A stretch of 64,000 bases of DNA from Alicyclobacillus sacchari (GCF_004366795.1 NZ_SORF01000011.1:1-64000); one strand, 5' to 3'; positions 17,511 to 28,166 are shown, numbered from the stretch's first letter. Notes: generated by a model not told the origin, from the letters alone. Numbers and translations: made by a program.

Positions 17511-18437
17511 TTACGCATGTGCCCGGAGCGGGAGTCCGACGAGTGCAAGCTGCGTTACTTCGATTTCGACCCGGGGGGTACTTTTTTCGATGAGGGCCTG
17601 ACGCTTCTTGGCGTGCTCTTGCTGAAGCACGTTCCGCTCCTCGGGAGGGTATTCGACCTCGATGCTCTGATAATAAGCATCGAGTTGGGCGAGATCGTCC
17701 GCCAAGCGCAGGCGGGCTTCTTCCGCCCAGTTCAAATCGCCTTCTGCAACAAGGTGCGAGAGGTACGCCTGCAAGGCCTCTGCCGCTTCCAGCAATGAAT
17801 GCTTGGCTTGGCGCACTATGACTTCCGGTGAGGTGCCCGCCATCTCCAGGTGCGCTATCCGATCGTAGAACGATTCGACGATTTGCAAATTCGCAAGGCA
17901 GACGCCTTTCGACCACCAGGTCTCGCTTACGGAATCCGTCACGTATCGCGTCAGGCCGTTGATCATCAGCCAAGGGATATATTGCGCATGCGGATGTGCG
18001 CCATGCGGCACGACGCAGACTGTTTGCCCGCGGCGGCGTGCACTCTCTATTATTTTGTCGAGACGGAAGCTGCCGAGATCGACGAGTTCGGTCTGTTTAG
18101 GCCTCCGGTATAAGATATCGAAACCGCTTAAGGGTTGCGCCTGCGCAAGAGCCTGCTGGTGCAGTTCTGCCAGGCGCTCGTCTTCTCGCAACTTCGCATC
18201 TTGATCAAAAGCCAGCCGGAGCGTGGTCGGTTCTACGGTTTGATTGGTTTTTTCTACCCACATCCAATAGAACGGACGATCTGTCAACTCTTTGTCGACG
18301 TCTACAGGTAAAATGTATTCTCGATACATCGGGCGCTCGCATATGACGTCTGCGCCAACTGCCTGAAAATATCGATCGCAAAAAGTCAGACGCTCCTCGC
18401 TCGTTCGCAATGGATGCCTGTTTGTCAATTGCTTCAC
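17511..18437 (-). CDS. yqhG: YqhG family protein, unknown function
   Basis: 308 aa, no membrane segment. It starts with a region containing FCDRYFQAVGAD and YILPVDVDKELTDRPFYWMW, typical of the YqhG family found beside the YqhH helicase, and ends in a charged helical segment. GTG 18437 overlaps the yqhH stop (GTGA), so both are on one transcript. The conserved pairing suggests a role linked to the helicase, but no activity is known. Confidence 0.85.
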   Translation of the reverse strand: MKQLTNRHPLRTSEERLTFCDRYFQAVGADVICERPMYREYILPVDVDKELTDRPFYWMWVEKTNQTVEPTTLRLAFDQDAKLREDERLAELHQQALAQAQPLSGFDILYRRPKQTELVDLGSFRLDKIIESARRRGQTVCVVPHGAHPHAQYIPWLMINGLTRYVTDSVSETWWSKGVCLANLQIVESFYDRIAHLEMAGTSPEVIVRQAKHSLLEAAEALQAYLSHLVAEGDLNWAEEARLRLADDLAQLDAYYQSIEVEYPPEERNVLQQEHAKKRQALIEKSTPRVEIEVTQLALVGLPLRAHA

Positions 18438-20158
18438 CGCCCTTTCTTGAGTGATAGTTGCCTTGGATCAAGCGCGCGCAATTTGGCTGCAAGTTCTTCG
18501 TGGGACGAACTTGTCATCGTTGCTTCGAACACTCGATTTTCCCATGCGTTCAATCGGGTATCGCTGACGATATCGTCAAGCGTTCCGATCACGCTCTCAA
18601 ACATGCGAACCTTTTCATACAAGATCTGCACGATATGCTGTTCGATGGTATCGCGTGTCGCAAGATTAAAGACATGGCACTCTTCTGATTGTCCAAGACG
18701 ATGTATACGCCCGATCCGCTGCTCAAGGCGCATCGGATTCCACGGTAAGTCATAGTTAATCATATAATGGCAAAACTGCAGGTTGATTCCTTCCCCACCA
18801 GACTCGGTTGCAACCAAAACGCGCACTTTGCGGGAAAATAGTTCGGTCATCCAATCCTTTTTCCCGCGTTTGAAACCGCCGCGAAACGGAACTGCCGAGA
18901 TGCCGCGTTTCTTTAACATGTACATGATGAAATCTTGGGTTGCCCGGTACTCCGTAAAAATAATGCATTTGTCATCGAACTCATCGACAAGTTCCAATAC
19001 TTTCTTGATCTTTGTGTACTCGGGGATTGCGGTACCCATTTCGATCAGTTTCTGTAGGCGTTGTTGTCGGGTCGGATGGCTTGTCTTTTTCAGCATCTTC
19101 TCCAGAGAGATGAGCGCTGCGTAAGATGAACTGCAGATTTCGCGCTGTAAAGTAAGCAGTGGCAGCATGGAGGCGCGAACCGATAATCTGGCTTGATATT
19201 CATCCCGCAAAAAATGCTGGACCTCTTCATAGAATGACCTTTCTGCGGCGGATAGCTCGAGGTCCATAACCTGCACATGGCGCTTAGGCAAGCGCGTGCC
19301 ACCGTCCTGGCGGCGATTGCGGATCATGATATCGGCAATCGTCTCGCGCAACTTGTCGGGGTCCTTCGGTGTTCGCTTGTCCGCGACGTATTGGACCGAG
19401 AATTGATTGGCGCTGCCCAGATGTCCAGGTTTCAGAAGCGTTACAAGGGTATGAAGTTCCTTCAGTTGGTTCTGTACAGGTGTCGCTGTTAGTAACAAAA
19501 GATACTTGTTCGGGATTTGATTCGCCATCTGCCAATTTTTCGTCTTCTGATTCTTTAACTTATGAGCCTCGTCGATAATGACGATGTCCCAAGGTTGTTG
19601 CAGAACGATATCTCGGTGTGGCGGGCGTTTCGCCGTATCCAGCGATCCGACAACAATGTCGTCCTGTTCCCAGGTCCACTCGTTGCGTTGAGGTGTCGCG
19701 TTGATTCGAAACTTGTCATGTAATTCCTTTGTCCACTGCAGAACCAACGAGGCCGGAACAAGGATCAAAGCCTTTTTGACGAGTCCTCGCAATAAATACT
19801 CTTTTAAGACAAGCCCTGCTTCAATCGTTTTGCCAAGCCCCACTTCGTCCGCCAGAATAGCTCGTCCGCGCAATTCGCGAACAACCCGTTTGGCAGTTTC
19901 AATCTGATGTGGCAGGGGCGTGAAGCCGCGAACGTGTTCCAACGCCAACAATTCTTCAAAGGTCGGGGCTATATTTGCCTGTGCCGCGATAGCAGCCAGT
20001 TGAAACAACTCCCACTGCCGATGGTCAGAGTGCTGGCCGAGATGCAGTAAGGCGTTGAGTTCCTGTGCAAGCGACAGGCCTGTCCACTGGATCGGCACAT
20101 TGGTTGTATGTTTCCGTGCCGTTGCGTTTCGCCAATCTGCTTGCAGCGTCGTATGCAA
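18434..20158 (-). CDS. yqhH: SNF2-family DEAD/DEAH-like helicase YqhH
   Basis: 574 aa SNF2/RapA-like protein. Motif I DEVGLGKTIEAG, motif II DEAHKLKN, motif III LLLTATPVQN, and the C-terminal helicase motifs ESGGEGINLQFC and QRIGRIHRLGQ are in the expected order. It is a nucleic-acid-dependent ATPase of unknown specific role. The TTG start has GGGAGGGG upstream. It is transcribed away from gcvT; 172 bases separate the two starts. Confidence 0.93.
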   Translation of the reverse strand: MHTTLQADWRNATARKHTTNVPIQWTGLSLAQELNALLHLGQHSDHRQWELFQLAAIAAQANIAPTFEELLALEHVRGFTPLPHQIETAKRVVRELRGRAILADEVGLGKTIEAGLVLKEYLLRGLVKKALILVPASLVLQWTKELHDKFRINATPQRNEWTWEQDDIVVGSLDTAKRPPHRDIVLQQPWDIVIIDEAHKLKNQKTKNWQMANQIPNKYLLLLTATPVQNQLKELHTLVTLLKPGHLGSANQFSVQYVADKRTPKDPDKLRETIADIMIRNRRQDGGTRLPKRHVQVMDLELSAAERSFYEEVQHFLRDEYQARLSVRASMLPLLTLQREICSSSYAALISLEKMLKKTSHPTRQQRLQKLIEMGTAIPEYTKIKKVLELVDEFDDKCIIFTEYRATQDFIMYMLKKRGISAVPFRGGFKRGKKDWMTELFSRKVRVLVATESGGEGINLQFCHYMINYDLPWNPMRLEQRIGRIHRLGQSEECHVFNLATRDTIEQHIVQILYEKVRMFESVIGTLDDIVSDTRLNAWENRVFEATMTSSSHEELAAKLRALDPRQLSLKKGR

Positions 20159-20330
20159 GGGGATCCCCTCCCAATGGCTTGTTTCTCTCTTATCGCGTCA
20201 TGTAGTATGTGACAAGTGGTGTGTATTCTTTCATGAATGCGCTACACATGATGCACAAGTGCTTGCTCGATTCTGCGGGTTGTTTGTTTTGCCATCGTAA
20301 CTTCGGATACCCGTAAAGGCAGGGATAGCA

Positions 20331-21425
20331 ATGGGAAAGCGAACGTCGCTATATGACGCCCATTTGCGGTTGGGCGCAAAAGTGATCGATTTTCACGGCT
20401 TCGAGATGCCAGTGCAGTATCGCGGTATCCGGGAGGAGCATACGTCTGTTCGTTCATCGGTGGGCATCTTTGACGTATCACACATGGGTGAAATTGAGGT
20501 TCAGGGGGAGGGGGCTCGCCTATTTTTGCAGCACCTGGTGACCAACGACGTCGAGCGCCTACGGGTGGGGCGTGCCATGTATACGCTGATGCTTGATGAA
20601 ACAGGCGGCGTGATCGATGATTTACTGGTGTATCAATTGGCGGAGGATATGTACTGGCTCGTCGTCAATGCGAGTAACATTGCGGACGACTTCGCTTGGA
20701 TTCGCCAGCATGCGGATGGATACGCAGTGACGGTTCAGGATCGCTCGGACGAAGTGGCACTCGTTGCTGTGCAAGGTCCGGAGGCTGCAACGTTGCTAAG
20801 TTCCGTTGCGGAGGTGGACGTGACATCATTGCGGCCATTCTCGTTTCTGCGCGCAGATTTGTACGGCGGGTCAAGCATCATCTCCCGCACGGGGTACACC
20901 GGCGAGGACGGCTTTGAAGTCTATGCAAGCCCGGATGTCGTACAGCGCCTGTTTACAAGTCTGATCGATCGCGGCGCTCTCCCTTGCGGTCTTGGTGCCC
21001 GCGATACATTGCGGCTTGAGGCGTGCTTACCTTTATACGGGAACGAGCTGAATCGTGACATCACACCGCTGGAAGCGGGGTTGGACCCATTTGTGAAGCT
21101 GGAGAAAGGGCCGTTCATTGGGCGCGACGCGCTTGCGCAACAGCGCCAGGCAGGTCTTTTGCGGAAACTGGTCGGGCTGCAAATGGATGATCGCGCAATT
21201 GCCCGTGGCGGTTATCCGGTATGGCATGGCGAGAAGGTGGTGGGGCACATCACCTCGGGTACGCTTTCGCCGACATTAGGGGTTCCCATCGCGCTTGCAC
21301 TTGTAGATGCCAGCTATGCGGAAATCGGCCAACCGCTTGACGTCGAGATTCGCAACAAGCGTTATCCTGCGCATGTCGTGCAAACGCCGTTTTACAAACG
21401 ACCGCGAGGCAATCGCCCCTCGTAA
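20331..21425 (+). CDS. gcvT: Glycine cleavage system T protein (aminomethyltransferase)
   Basis: 364 aa. The family pattern is complete: [11 protein letters not shown] near the N-terminus, [12 protein letters not shown], the folate region, [11 protein letters not shown], and [17 protein letters not shown]. It transfers the aminomethyl carbon to tetrahydrofolate. I see no tandem glycine riboswitch in the 172 bases upstream, although such switches often precede gcvT in Bacillus. Confidence 0.97.
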   Translation: MGKRTSLYDAHLRLGAKVIDFHGFEMPVQYRGIREEHTSVRSSVGIFDVSHMGEIEVQGEGARLFLQHLVTNDVERLRVGRAMYTLMLDETGGVIDDLLVYQLAEDMYWLVVNASNIADDFAWIRQHADGYAVTVQDRSDEVALVAVQGPEAATLLSSVAEVDVTSLRPFSFLRADLYGGSSIISRTGYTGEDGFEVYASPDVVQRLFTSLIDRGALPCGLGARDTLRLEACLPLYGNELNRDITPLEAGLDPFVKLEKGPFIGRDALAQQRQAGLLRKLVGLQMDDRAIARGGYPVWHGEKVVGHITSGTLSPTLGVPIALALVDASYAEIGQPLDVEIRNKRYPAHVVQTPFYKRPRGNRPS

Positions 21426-21463
21426 CATCGGGTTGCACATCTGGGAAGAGAGGAGTTTGTGTC

Positions 21464-22819
21464 TTGAATCGATACGGGTACGTCCCCCATACGCGAGAGG
21501 ATCGCGAAGAAATGCTTGCCGCACTTGGCCTGGACAGCACCGATGCCCTCTTTGCAGACATCCCTGAATCCCTGCGCTTGCAGCAACCGCTTGCGATCCC
21601 GCCGGCGATGTCGGAACTGACACTTTCGCGGCATCTGGAGCGACTCGCGGGGCGCAATCAGCATTTGGGCGCAGTGGTTAGCTTCTTGGGTGCCGGTGCG
21701 TATGAACATTATCAGCCAAGCGTCGTCGACGCGATTGTCAGCCGGTCCGAGTTTTACACCTCGTATACGCCGTATCAACCGGAAATGAGTCAAGGCCTGT
21801 TGCAAGCTATCTTTGAATACCAAACCATGGTCGCCGAGTGGACAGGCATGGATTTGGCGAATGCAAGTATGTATGACGGCCCGACCGCATTTGCGGAGGC
21901 GGGATTGGTCGCTTGCGCTCACACGCGCCGCAACCGGCTTCTGGTGGCTGACAATATCCACCCGGAGTATCGCCGCGTGTTGGAAACGTACGCTTTCGGG
22001 CAAGGTGTAGAGATTCTTTATGTGCGTGAGGTTGGCGGCCAAATCGCGATCGACGCGTTTCGTGAACTCTGTGATGAGACTGTGGCTGGCGTCATGATTC
22101 AATATCCAAATTTCTTCGGTGTTGTCGAAGATGTGCGATCCATTGCTGAACAAGCGCACGAGGCGGGCGCACTCCTGGTTGTCAACACGTATCCTATCGC
22201 CCTTGGCCTCTTGGAGGCTCCGGGTCACTTGGGCGCTGACATCGTCGTCGCCGAAGGCCAGTCCCTTGGTAACAGCCTTTCCTATGGTGGTCCCTATCTT
22301 GGCATCATGGCCGTCAAGAACCCCCTGATGCGCCGCATCCCGGGTCGCGTCGTCGGGCAGACGACGGATGCCGAAGGGCGAAGGGGATTCGTCTTGACCC
22401 TGCAGGCGCGCGAACAACATATCCGCAGGGAGAAGGCCACGTCCAATATCTGCTCAAATCAGTCACTTTGTGCGCTAGCTGCTACAGTCTTCTTGTCGTA
22501 CATGGGCAAGGAAGGAATGCAGGAGCTCGCGCTGCAGAATTTTCATAAGGCACATTATCTGCATGACCGACTTTTGACCGTCGACGGCGTCAAGTCCCTG
22601 TTTGCGGCGCCGTTTTTCAACGAGTTTGCTATCGAACTGTCCAAGCCCGTGGCAGAGGTACAGGCTGCGATGCTCGAGGCAGGGTACCTGTTCGGCTATG
22701 ACTTATCGCACGATTACCCACAGTATGGTTCCAGCGTATTGCTGACTGTGACCGAAATGCGCACCCGCGAGGAAATGGACGAGCTGGTGCAAACACTGAG
22801 GGAGGTGCTCGCATCGTGA
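21464..22819 (+). CDS. gcvPA: Glycine dehydrogenase (decarboxylating) subunit 1
   Basis: 451 aa, the N-terminal half of P-protein as found in Firmicutes. It has [38 protein letters not shown] and MYDGPTA motifs. With GcvPB it decarboxylates glycine using PLP. TTG 21464 follows GAAGAGAGGAG. It overlaps gcvPB by four bases. Confidence 0.97.
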   Translation: MNRYGYVPHTREDREEMLAALGLDSTDALFADIPESLRLQQPLAIPPAMSELTLSRHLERLAGRNQHLGAVVSFLGAGAYEHYQPSVVDAIVSRSEFYTSYTPYQPEMSQGLLQAIFEYQTMVAEWTGMDLANASMYDGPTAFAEAGLVACAHTRRNRLLVADNIHPEYRRVLETYAFGQGVEILYVREVGGQIAIDAFRELCDETVAGVMIQYPNFFGVVEDVRSIAEQAHEAGALLVVNTYPIALGLLEAPGHLGADIVVAEGQSLGNSLSYGGPYLGIMAVKNPLMRRIPGRVVGQTTDAEGRRGFVLTLQAREQHIRREKATSNICSNQSLCALAATVFLSYMGKEGMQELALQNFHKAHYLHDRLLTVDGVKSLFAAPFFNEFAIELSKPVAEVQAAMLEAGYLFGYDLSHDYPQYGSSVLLTVTEMRTREEMDELVQTLREVLAS

Positions 22820-24282
22820 CCATTCAGCGAGATGGACAGGAGCCGTTAATTTTCGAACTAAGTCGTCCAGGCCGACGTGCCTACGCACTTCCTCAACTCG
22901 ACGTACCAGCAGCGGATTTGGGGAGTCTCCAGTCTTTCGTGCGAAGTGAAGCGGCACCTTTGCCGGAGGTTGGTGAACTGGATGTTGTTCGCCATTACAC
23001 AGCGCTTTCGCAAAAGAACCATGGCGTGGATAGTGGCTTTTATCCGCTTGGCTCGTGCACGATGAAATACAACCCAAAGCGCAATGAGCGAGCTGCGCGC
23101 TTGGACGGCTTTGCTCGCATTCACCCGCTTGCGCCAGCCCAGACCGTGCAAGGGGCACTTCAATTGATGTACGAGCTGCAGAACGATCTCGCTGCCATCA
23201 CGGGCATGGACGCTGTCAGTTTGCAGCCAGCCGCAGGCGCGCACGGCGAGTGGACAGGTCTGATGATGATTCGCGAGTACCATCGCCGCCGCGGTGATGC
23301 GGGCCGGGATAAAGTCATCGTGCCTGATTCGGCGCATGGAACGAATCCAGCCAGTGTGAGCATGGCGGGGTTGCGTGTAGTCACGGTTCCTTCACGGGCG
23401 GATGGTCGCGTCGATCTCGATGTGTTGCGCCGGACGGTTGGCGCAGACACGGCTGCCCTCATGCTGACCAATCCAAGTACGTTGGGCTTGTTTGAGTCAG
23501 ACATTCTTGAAATTGCCGAGATCGTACACGAAGCAGGAGGACTGCTCTATTACGACGGAGCCAACATGAATGCCATTCTCGGTTATGCGCGGCCGGGCGA
23601 CATGGGATTTGATGTGGTGCACCTGAATCTGCACAAGACCTTTTCGACACCGCATGGCGGCGGTGGTCCAGGTGCTGGACCTGTGGGTGTAAAACAGTTT
23701 CTGGAACCGTACTTGCCAAAACCGGTGATTGTTCAAAATAACAACCGCTATGATTGGAACTGGGATCGACCGTTGTCAATCGGCAAGGTAAAAGGCTTCT
23801 TTGGCAACTTCGGCATTTTGGTGCGCGCATATGCGTATATTCGCACGCTTGGACCGGATGGGCTGAAGTTGGTATCCGAGTCAGCCGTACTTGCGGCAAA
23901 TTATTTGTTGCAGCAGCTGGCGGATGTTTATGAAGCTCCTTATGGTGGACCTTGTAAGCATGAGTTTGTACTCTCGGGCGTGCGTCAGAAGCAGCAAGGT
24001 GTGCGCACTTTGGACCTCGCGAAGCGGCTGATCGACTTCGGCATTCATCCACCCACCATTTATTTTCCGCTCATCGTTGATGAATGCTTGATGATTGAGC
24101 CGACTGAGTGTGAAAGCAAGGAAACTCTTGATCGCTTTATTGCAGCCATGCGCCAAGTGGCAGAGGAAGCGGCGACCGATCCGGAATTGGTGAAGACAGC
24201 GCCTCACCGCACGATTGTCGGCCGCCTTGACGAGGTGACGGCAGCGCGTTCACCGGTGCTGCGATATCAGTTCAACCGCTGA
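22816..24282 (+). CDS. gcvPB: Glycine dehydrogenase (decarboxylating) subunit 2
   Basis: 488 aa, the C-terminal half carrying PLP. Motifs include [20 protein letters not shown] and the PLP-lysine segment [17 protein letters not shown]. The end overlaps the convergent phosphatase gene by 33 bases. The H protein and lipoamide dehydrogenase genes are not in the window. Confidence 0.97.
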   Translation: MTIQRDGQEPLIFELSRPGRRAYALPQLDVPAADLGSLQSFVRSEAAPLPEVGELDVVRHYTALSQKNHGVDSGFYPLGSCTMKYNPKRNERAARLDGFARIHPLAPAQTVQGALQLMYELQNDLAAITGMDAVSLQPAAGAHGEWTGLMMIREYHRRRGDAGRDKVIVPDSAHGTNPASVSMAGLRVVTVPSRADGRVDLDVLRRTVGADTAALMLTNPSTLGLFESDILEIAEIVHEAGGLLYYDGANMNAILGYARPGDMGFDVVHLNLHKTFSTPHGGGGPGAGPVGVKQFLEPYLPKPVIVQNNNRYDWNWDRPLSIGKVKGFFGNFGILVRAYAYIRTLGPDGLKLVSESAVLAANYLLQQLADVYEAPYGGPCKHEFVLSGVRQKQQGVRTLDLAKRLIDFGIHPPTIYFPLIVDECLMIEPTECESKETLDRFIAAMRQVAEEAATDPELVKTAPHRTIVGRLDEVTAARSPVLRYQFNR

Positions 24283-24834
24283 TCCGCCGTCTAAATGGGG
24301 CGTTTCATTGACGCCCAGGATGTCAAAGCCATCAGCATGTACGTGTAAACGAGTGATGCTCGTGTTGGTGATGGGCGGATGACTGTATCCGAGCCAGCTG
24401 AGAATGGCGCGAATGACGCCGCCGTGGGTCGCGACGAGAATGCGACCTGCGGCGTGCCGGCTCACAATGTCTTGCAGGCACTGTGTAACGCGGGACCGCA
24501 ATGCCTCTGGTGGTTCGCGATCCGGCGCGCCGTTTGGGAATCTGCGGTCGCTTTCTTGCCGCAGCAAGCCTTCGGCTTGGCCAAACCGGTGTTCGCGCAA
24601 GCAAGCGAGCGGGGTGACAGGCGCGCCTACCGCGTCGGCGACAATTCGTGCCGTATCCAACGCGCGGCTTAAGTCACTCGCGTAGATATGTTCAAATGAA
24701 ATCGATTTGAGGCACTGAGCCAACAGGGATGCCTGTCGTCGACCCTCGGCATTGAGCGGAACGTCTGTCCAGCCTTGCACGCGGCCTTGAGCATTCCAAT
24801 CGGTTTCGCCGTGGCGAACGAGCCAAATTTCCAT
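24250..24834 (-). CDS. Histidine phosphatase family protein (GpmB/CobC-like)
   Basis: 194 aa. The catalytic [10 protein letters not shown] lies at the N-terminus, the second histidine in [11 protein letters not shown], and the acid residue in [10 protein letters not shown]. Members are phosphoglycerate mutases, alpha-ribazole phosphatases or broad phosphatases; the substrate cannot be told here. AAGGAGG seven bases before ATG 24834 decides the start. Its 3' end overlaps gcvPB in opposite orientation. Confidence 0.9.
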   Translation of the reverse strand: MEIWLVRHGETDWNAQGRVQGWTDVPLNAEGRRQASLLAQCLKSISFEHIYASDLSRALDTARIVADAVGAPVTPLACLREHRFGQAEGLLRQESDRRFPNGAPDREPPEALRSRVTQCLQDIVSRHAAGRILVATHGGVIRAILSWLGYSHPPITNTSITRLHVHADGFDILGVNETPHLDGGSAVELISQHR

Positions 24835-24941
24835 GTGGTTTCCTCCTTCGCGAGACCAGTATAGCAAGGATTTATAGGCCTGTGATACAATGAGTGCGGT
24901 TTTCGCGCTGGAAGGGTTGGGACATAAGGGAGGATGCGCCA

Positions 24942-25382
24942 ATGACGGAGCCATATCTGCTGCTGGTTCACGGACCAAACCTAAATCGTCTTGGGGTTCG
25001 CAAGCCGGAAACCTACGGCAGCCAGACCTTGGCGGATGTCGTGCAAATGGTTCGCGATACGGCGGCATCATACGGTTATGGCGTTGTCGATAAACAGTCG
25101 AACCACGAGGGTGAACTGATCGACTTTCTGCAGTCGCATGGGCCGAACGCTCACGGCATCATCATCAATCCTGGAGCGTTTGGGCACTATAGCTACGCTT
25201 TGCGGGACTGCTTGGAGGATATTGACCGCCCAACCATCGAAGTGCATATCTCGAACGTGCACCGACGGGAGGCGTTTCGACACCATCTCGTGTTGAGCGA
25301 TGTGGTCCGCGGCCAGGTTGTTGGTCTGGGGACAGAAGGGTATCGCTACGCGACGCTCGCTCTTTGTCAGCCGAGGCCGTGA
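24942..25382 (+). CDS. aroQ: 3-dehydroquinate dehydratase, type II
   Basis: 146 aa. The type II motifs are present: HGPNLNRLGVRKPETYG with the catalytic Tyr, the flexible lid, NPGAFGHYSYALRD and VEVHISNVHRRE-like EVHISNVHRREAFR. It catalyses the third step of the shikimate pathway. GGGAGG precedes ATG 24942. A TGTGATACAAT extended -10 near 24886 may start transcription. Confidence 0.97.
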   Translation: MTEPYLLLVHGPNLNRLGVRKPETYGSQTLADVVQMVRDTAASYGYGVVDKQSNHEGELIDFLQSHGPNAHGIIINPGAFGHYSYALRDCLEDIDRPTIEVHISNVHRREAFRHHLVLSDVVRGQVVGLGTEGYRYATLALCQPRP

Positions 25383-25413
25383 TTTTGCCTATTGATTTGG
25401 AGGTTACCAACAT

Positions 25414-25971
25414 ATGATTTCAAGCAATGATTTTCGAACCGGTACCACGATTGAATATGACGGTGCCATTTGGCGCGTGATCGAATTTATGCACGTGAAA
25501 CCGGGTAAAGGTGCGGCTTTTGTGCGCACCAAGTTGAAAAACGTCAAAACGGGCGCCGTGAAAGAACAAACGTTCCGAGCTGGTGAAAAGGTGCCGCGCG
25601 CACATATCGAGACGCGCGAAATGCAATATCTGTACAACGATGGCGAGAACTACACCTTTATGGATACGGAAACGTATGAACAGATCAACATCAGCAGGGC
25701 ACAGCTGGAGTATGAGCTCAATTTCTTGAAAGAGAACATGAACTGCTATATCGTCATGCACCAGGGTGAGACCATCGGCATTGACCTGCCGAACACTGTC
25801 GAACTGGAAGTCGTCGAGACCGAGCCAGGTATTCGCGGCGATACGGCGACGGGTGGCAGCAAACCGGCGACAGTAGAAACCGGTTATACACTACAGGTTC
25901 CCTTTTTCGTCAACGTTGGAGACAAGCTGATCATTGACACACGGTCAGGTGAATACGTATCGCGGGCGTAA
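25414..25971 (+). CDS. efp: Elongation factor P
   Basis: 185 aa, three-domain KOW/OB fold. It starts [20 protein letters not shown] and has the loop [14 protein letters not shown] with the tip Lys. The C-terminal signature is [16 protein letters not shown]. It relieves ribosome stalling at polyproline. GGAGG precedes ATG 25414. A strong terminator follows. Confidence 0.99.
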   Translation: MISSNDFRTGTTIEYDGAIWRVIEFMHVKPGKGAAFVRTKLKNVKTGAVKEQTFRAGEKVPRAHIETREMQYLYNDGENYTFMDTETYEQINISRAQLEYELNFLKENMNCYIVMHQGETIGIDLPNTVELEVVETEPGIRGDTATGGSKPATVETGYTLQVPFFVNVGDKLIIDTRSGEYVSRA

Positions 25972-25985
25972 TCGATGCGCCGTCG

Positions 25986-26027
25986 CCGCACGGGGAGACT
26001 TCATGGGTCTCCCCATGCGGCTTTTTG
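25986..26027 (+). terminator. Rho-independent terminator after efp
   Basis: CCGCACGGGGAGAC (25986-25999) pairs with GTCTCCCCATGCGG (26007-26020) apart from one mismatch, with a seven-base loop, followed by CTTTTTG. Confidence 0.9.
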
Positions 26028-26105
26028 TTTGGTTATCGCGTTGACCACGCATAGACATGCTTACCCGATCCGACGCATATGTACAGGCAAAGGAGGCATG
26101 TTCAG

Positions 26106-26387
26106 ATGTTTGGCAACTTTGGAGATATCGAAAAGTGGGTCTACCCGATGGCCGCCCTGCGCTGTTTGTCCGGCCTTTGCGAACTGGCCGGCTGCTTTGT
26201 CATGCTCTGGTATGGCACGGTCGGACGGGCCTTGCAAGTGAATGGATTACTGGCCCTGGTTGGGCCTTTTATTCTCGTATCCGTGACGGCTCTCGGGCTG
26301 ACCGGGCTCGCGGGCGAGGTGAGACTGTGGCGCGTGGCCCTCGTTGTTGTCGGAGTGGGTTTGGTCTTATACGGCTCGCGTCCCTGA
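26106..26387 (+). CDS. yqhV: YqhV family small membrane protein (DUF2619)
   Basis: 93 aa with three hydrophobic helices and a conserved N-terminal part (AALRCLSGLCELAGCFVMLW). It sits between efp and spoIIIAA as in B. subtilis. AAAGGAGG precedes ATG 26106. The function is unknown; some members are linked to sporulation by position only. Confidence 0.88.
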   Translation: MFGNFGDIEKWVYPMAALRCLSGLCELAGCFVMLWYGTVGRALQVNGLLALVGPFILVSVTALGLTGLAGEVRLWRVALVVVGVGLVLYGSRP

Positions 26388-26415
26388 ACCACCTCGCGGC
26401 AAGCAGGTGTGACGG

Positions 26416-26514
26416 TCATGCTTTCTTTTTGAGCAAGCTGAAAACGAGCGCCATCAACAAGACGAAAATAATCAGAAAGACGACAATCCATCGGATCATG
26501 ATTGAGACATCCAC
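26416..26514 (-). CDS. Possible 32-residue single-pass membrane peptide
   Basis: On the minus strand a GTG at 26512-26514 lies seven bases after a good GGGGAGG site. It encodes 32 residues: a short N-terminus, a hydrophobic stretch WIVVFLIIFVLLMALVF and a basic tail SLLKKKA. It lies in the gap between yqhV and spoIIIAA, antisense to both. Ribosome site plus one clean transmembrane helix with a positive cytoplasmic end supports a real gene, but I recognise no family. Confidence 0.5.
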   Translation of the reverse strand: MDVSIMIRWIVVFLIIFVLLMALVFSLLKKKA

Positions 26515-26590
26515 GGCGCTACCTCCCCAACCTTCTCCCTTTAGTCAATGCAGCTTGGCGGGAAACCGTGCTTGTTTCCGGCGATTGTTC

Positions 26591-26619
26591 GCATATGCTT
26601 GTACCCCTGTCCATATATA
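26591..26619 (+). promoter_or_regulatory. Putative sigma-E promoter of the spoIIIA operon
   Basis: GCATATG (26591-26597) and CATATATA (26612-26619) are 14 bases apart. They resemble the sigma-E elements (about kmATATT and CATACAMT) at the correct spacing, 26 bases before the spoIIIAA start. spoIIIA is a sigma-E operon in B. subtilis. Confidence 0.5.
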
Positions 26620-26645
26620 TTGCAGTAGATGGGAGGTGGACAACG

Positions 26646-27638
26646 ATGTCGATCCCGCCGCCATTCCGGCCTCGAGAAACGGCTGGTTGGAGTCAGGCCC
26701 TTGCGGTTCTCCCGATCGATCTCCAACGCTTGCTTCTCGCCCTCGACGACGCGATCCTGGCTGAACTCGAAGAAGTTCGCTTACGGGTTGGCCAGCCAAT
26801 TGAGCTACGGTTCGGAACGGATAGTCAGTACTTGAAACAAGGCGGTGGACTTACGATGATGCCGCCAACTGCGGCCGTGTTGTCGCAAGCGGCACTCGAT
26901 CACGCCATGCAACAGGTGACACAGTTTTCCTTGTACGCGGTCGAAGATGAGTTGCGCAAGGGATTCATCACCCTTCCTGGCGGCCATCGCATCGGCGTTG
27001 CCGGCCGTATCGTGACGGATGGCGGGCACATCCGCTCGATTCGGAGCATCTCATCGCTCAATATTCGTATTGCCCGCGCCTATCCCGGTATGGCGACACC
27101 TCTTCGGTCGTGGCTGGCGGATCGTGCGGATGGGCACCCGTTGTCGACCTTGGTCATTTCACCGCCGCAATGTGGAAAGACCACTCTCGTTCGTGACATT
27201 GCTCGCCAGTGGAGTGAAAATCTCGTCACACGGCGCAGATCTCCAGCCAAAGTCGTCGTCATTGACGAGCGTTCTGAAATTGCAGGAATGTTTGAAGGAC
27301 GTCCGCAGTTTGCGCTCGGTCCGCGCACCGACGTGTTGGACGGGTGCCCGAAGGCCGAAGGGTTGCTGATGGCGATTCGCAGCCTCTCGCCTGACATTGT
27401 CGTCACAGACGAGATCGGCAAGCAAGGCGACGTCGAGGCCGTGCTTGAGGCGGCGAATGCGGGAGTTGCGGTCATTACCACCGCTCATGCCTCGTCCCTT
27501 GAGGGGTGGCGCAGGCGTCCACACATGGAAGAACTGTTCCAGGCCCACGCGTTTGCACGCTATGTCATCCTCAGTCGGCGGCGCGGCCCAGGTACAATCG
27601 AATGCGTGCTGGACGGCGACGGCCGTTCGTTGGTTTAG
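26646..27638 (+). CDS. spoIIIAA: Stage III sporulation protein AA (secretion ATPase)
   Basis: 330 aa AAA+ ATPase related to type II/IV secretion motors. Walker A PPQCGKTTLVRD, Walker B VVVIDERSEIAG, and DIVVTDEIGKQGDVEAV are visible. It energises the mother-cell to forespore feeding-tube complex with SpoIIQ. GGGAGG precedes ATG 26646. Confidence 0.97.
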   Translation: MSIPPPFRPRETAGWSQALAVLPIDLQRLLLALDDAILAELEEVRLRVGQPIELRFGTDSQYLKQGGGLTMMPPTAAVLSQAALDHAMQQVTQFSLYAVEDELRKGFITLPGGHRIGVAGRIVTDGGHIRSIRSISSLNIRIARAYPGMATPLRSWLADRADGHPLSTLVISPPQCGKTTLVRDIARQWSENLVTRRRSPAKVVVIDERSEIAGMFEGRPQFALGPRTDVLDGCPKAEGLLMAIRSLSPDIVVTDEIGKQGDVEAVLEAANAGVAVITTAHASSLEGWRRRPHMEELFQAHAFARYVILSRRRGPGTIECVLDGDGRSLV

Positions 27639-27650
27639 GGGGCACATCGC

Positions 27651-28166
27651 GTGTTGAAACTGGTTGGGTCCGTGATCATTGTCTTCGCGACCACGCTCAT
27701 AGGGTTTCGCATGGCGCACGCGTATCGGGAACGCCCGCGCGAACTGCGACGCCTCTTGCAAGCGGTCCAGCAGTTGCAAGCGGAAGTGGAGTATCATGCC
27801 AAGCCGTTGCCAAGGGCACTTGTCGACGTTGGCCAGAACAGCGGGGGCGCGTGTGGCAAGTGGTTTGTTGCGGCTGCGAAACACCTGCAGGAAGACGGGC
27901 GAGGTGTCGCCGACTCGTTTGTCGCCGCAGCGCAGAGCATCGTAGCGGAGAGTGCGTATCGCTTGTCTGATTTCGATCCGTTGGATGGGGTGGCCGCCTC
28001 CTTGGCCACGATGGATACGGCACATTTGCATGGGCAGTTTCAAATTGCGGCACAGGCGCTTGAGCAGGCGGAGGTGCGGGCACGGGAAGAGGCAGAGCGA
28101 AGTGCTCGCCTTTGGCAATATCTCGGCGTTCTCGCCGGCGTTCTGATCGTCATCCTGCTTTATTAA
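27651..28166 (+). CDS. spoIIIAB: Stage III sporulation protein AB
   Basis: 171 aa with an N-terminal and a C-terminal hydrophobic segment (GVLAGVLIVILLY) and a helical middle. It resembles a GspF-like platform component. GTG 27651 follows the spoIIIAA stop by 12 bases, with GGGGG upstream. Confidence 0.93.
   Translation: MLKLVGSVIIVFATTLIGFRMAHAYRERPRELRRLLQAVQQLQAEVEYHAKPLPRALVDVGQNSGGACGKWFVAAAKHLQEDGRGVADSFVAAAQSIVAESAYRLSDFDPLDGVAASLATMDTAHLHGQFQIAAQALEQAEVRAREEAERSARLWQYLGVLAGVLIVILLY

Noticed and set aside
20159-20330. Glycine riboswitch
   Set aside because: No tandem aptamer-like pattern in the gap; see the finding on its absence.
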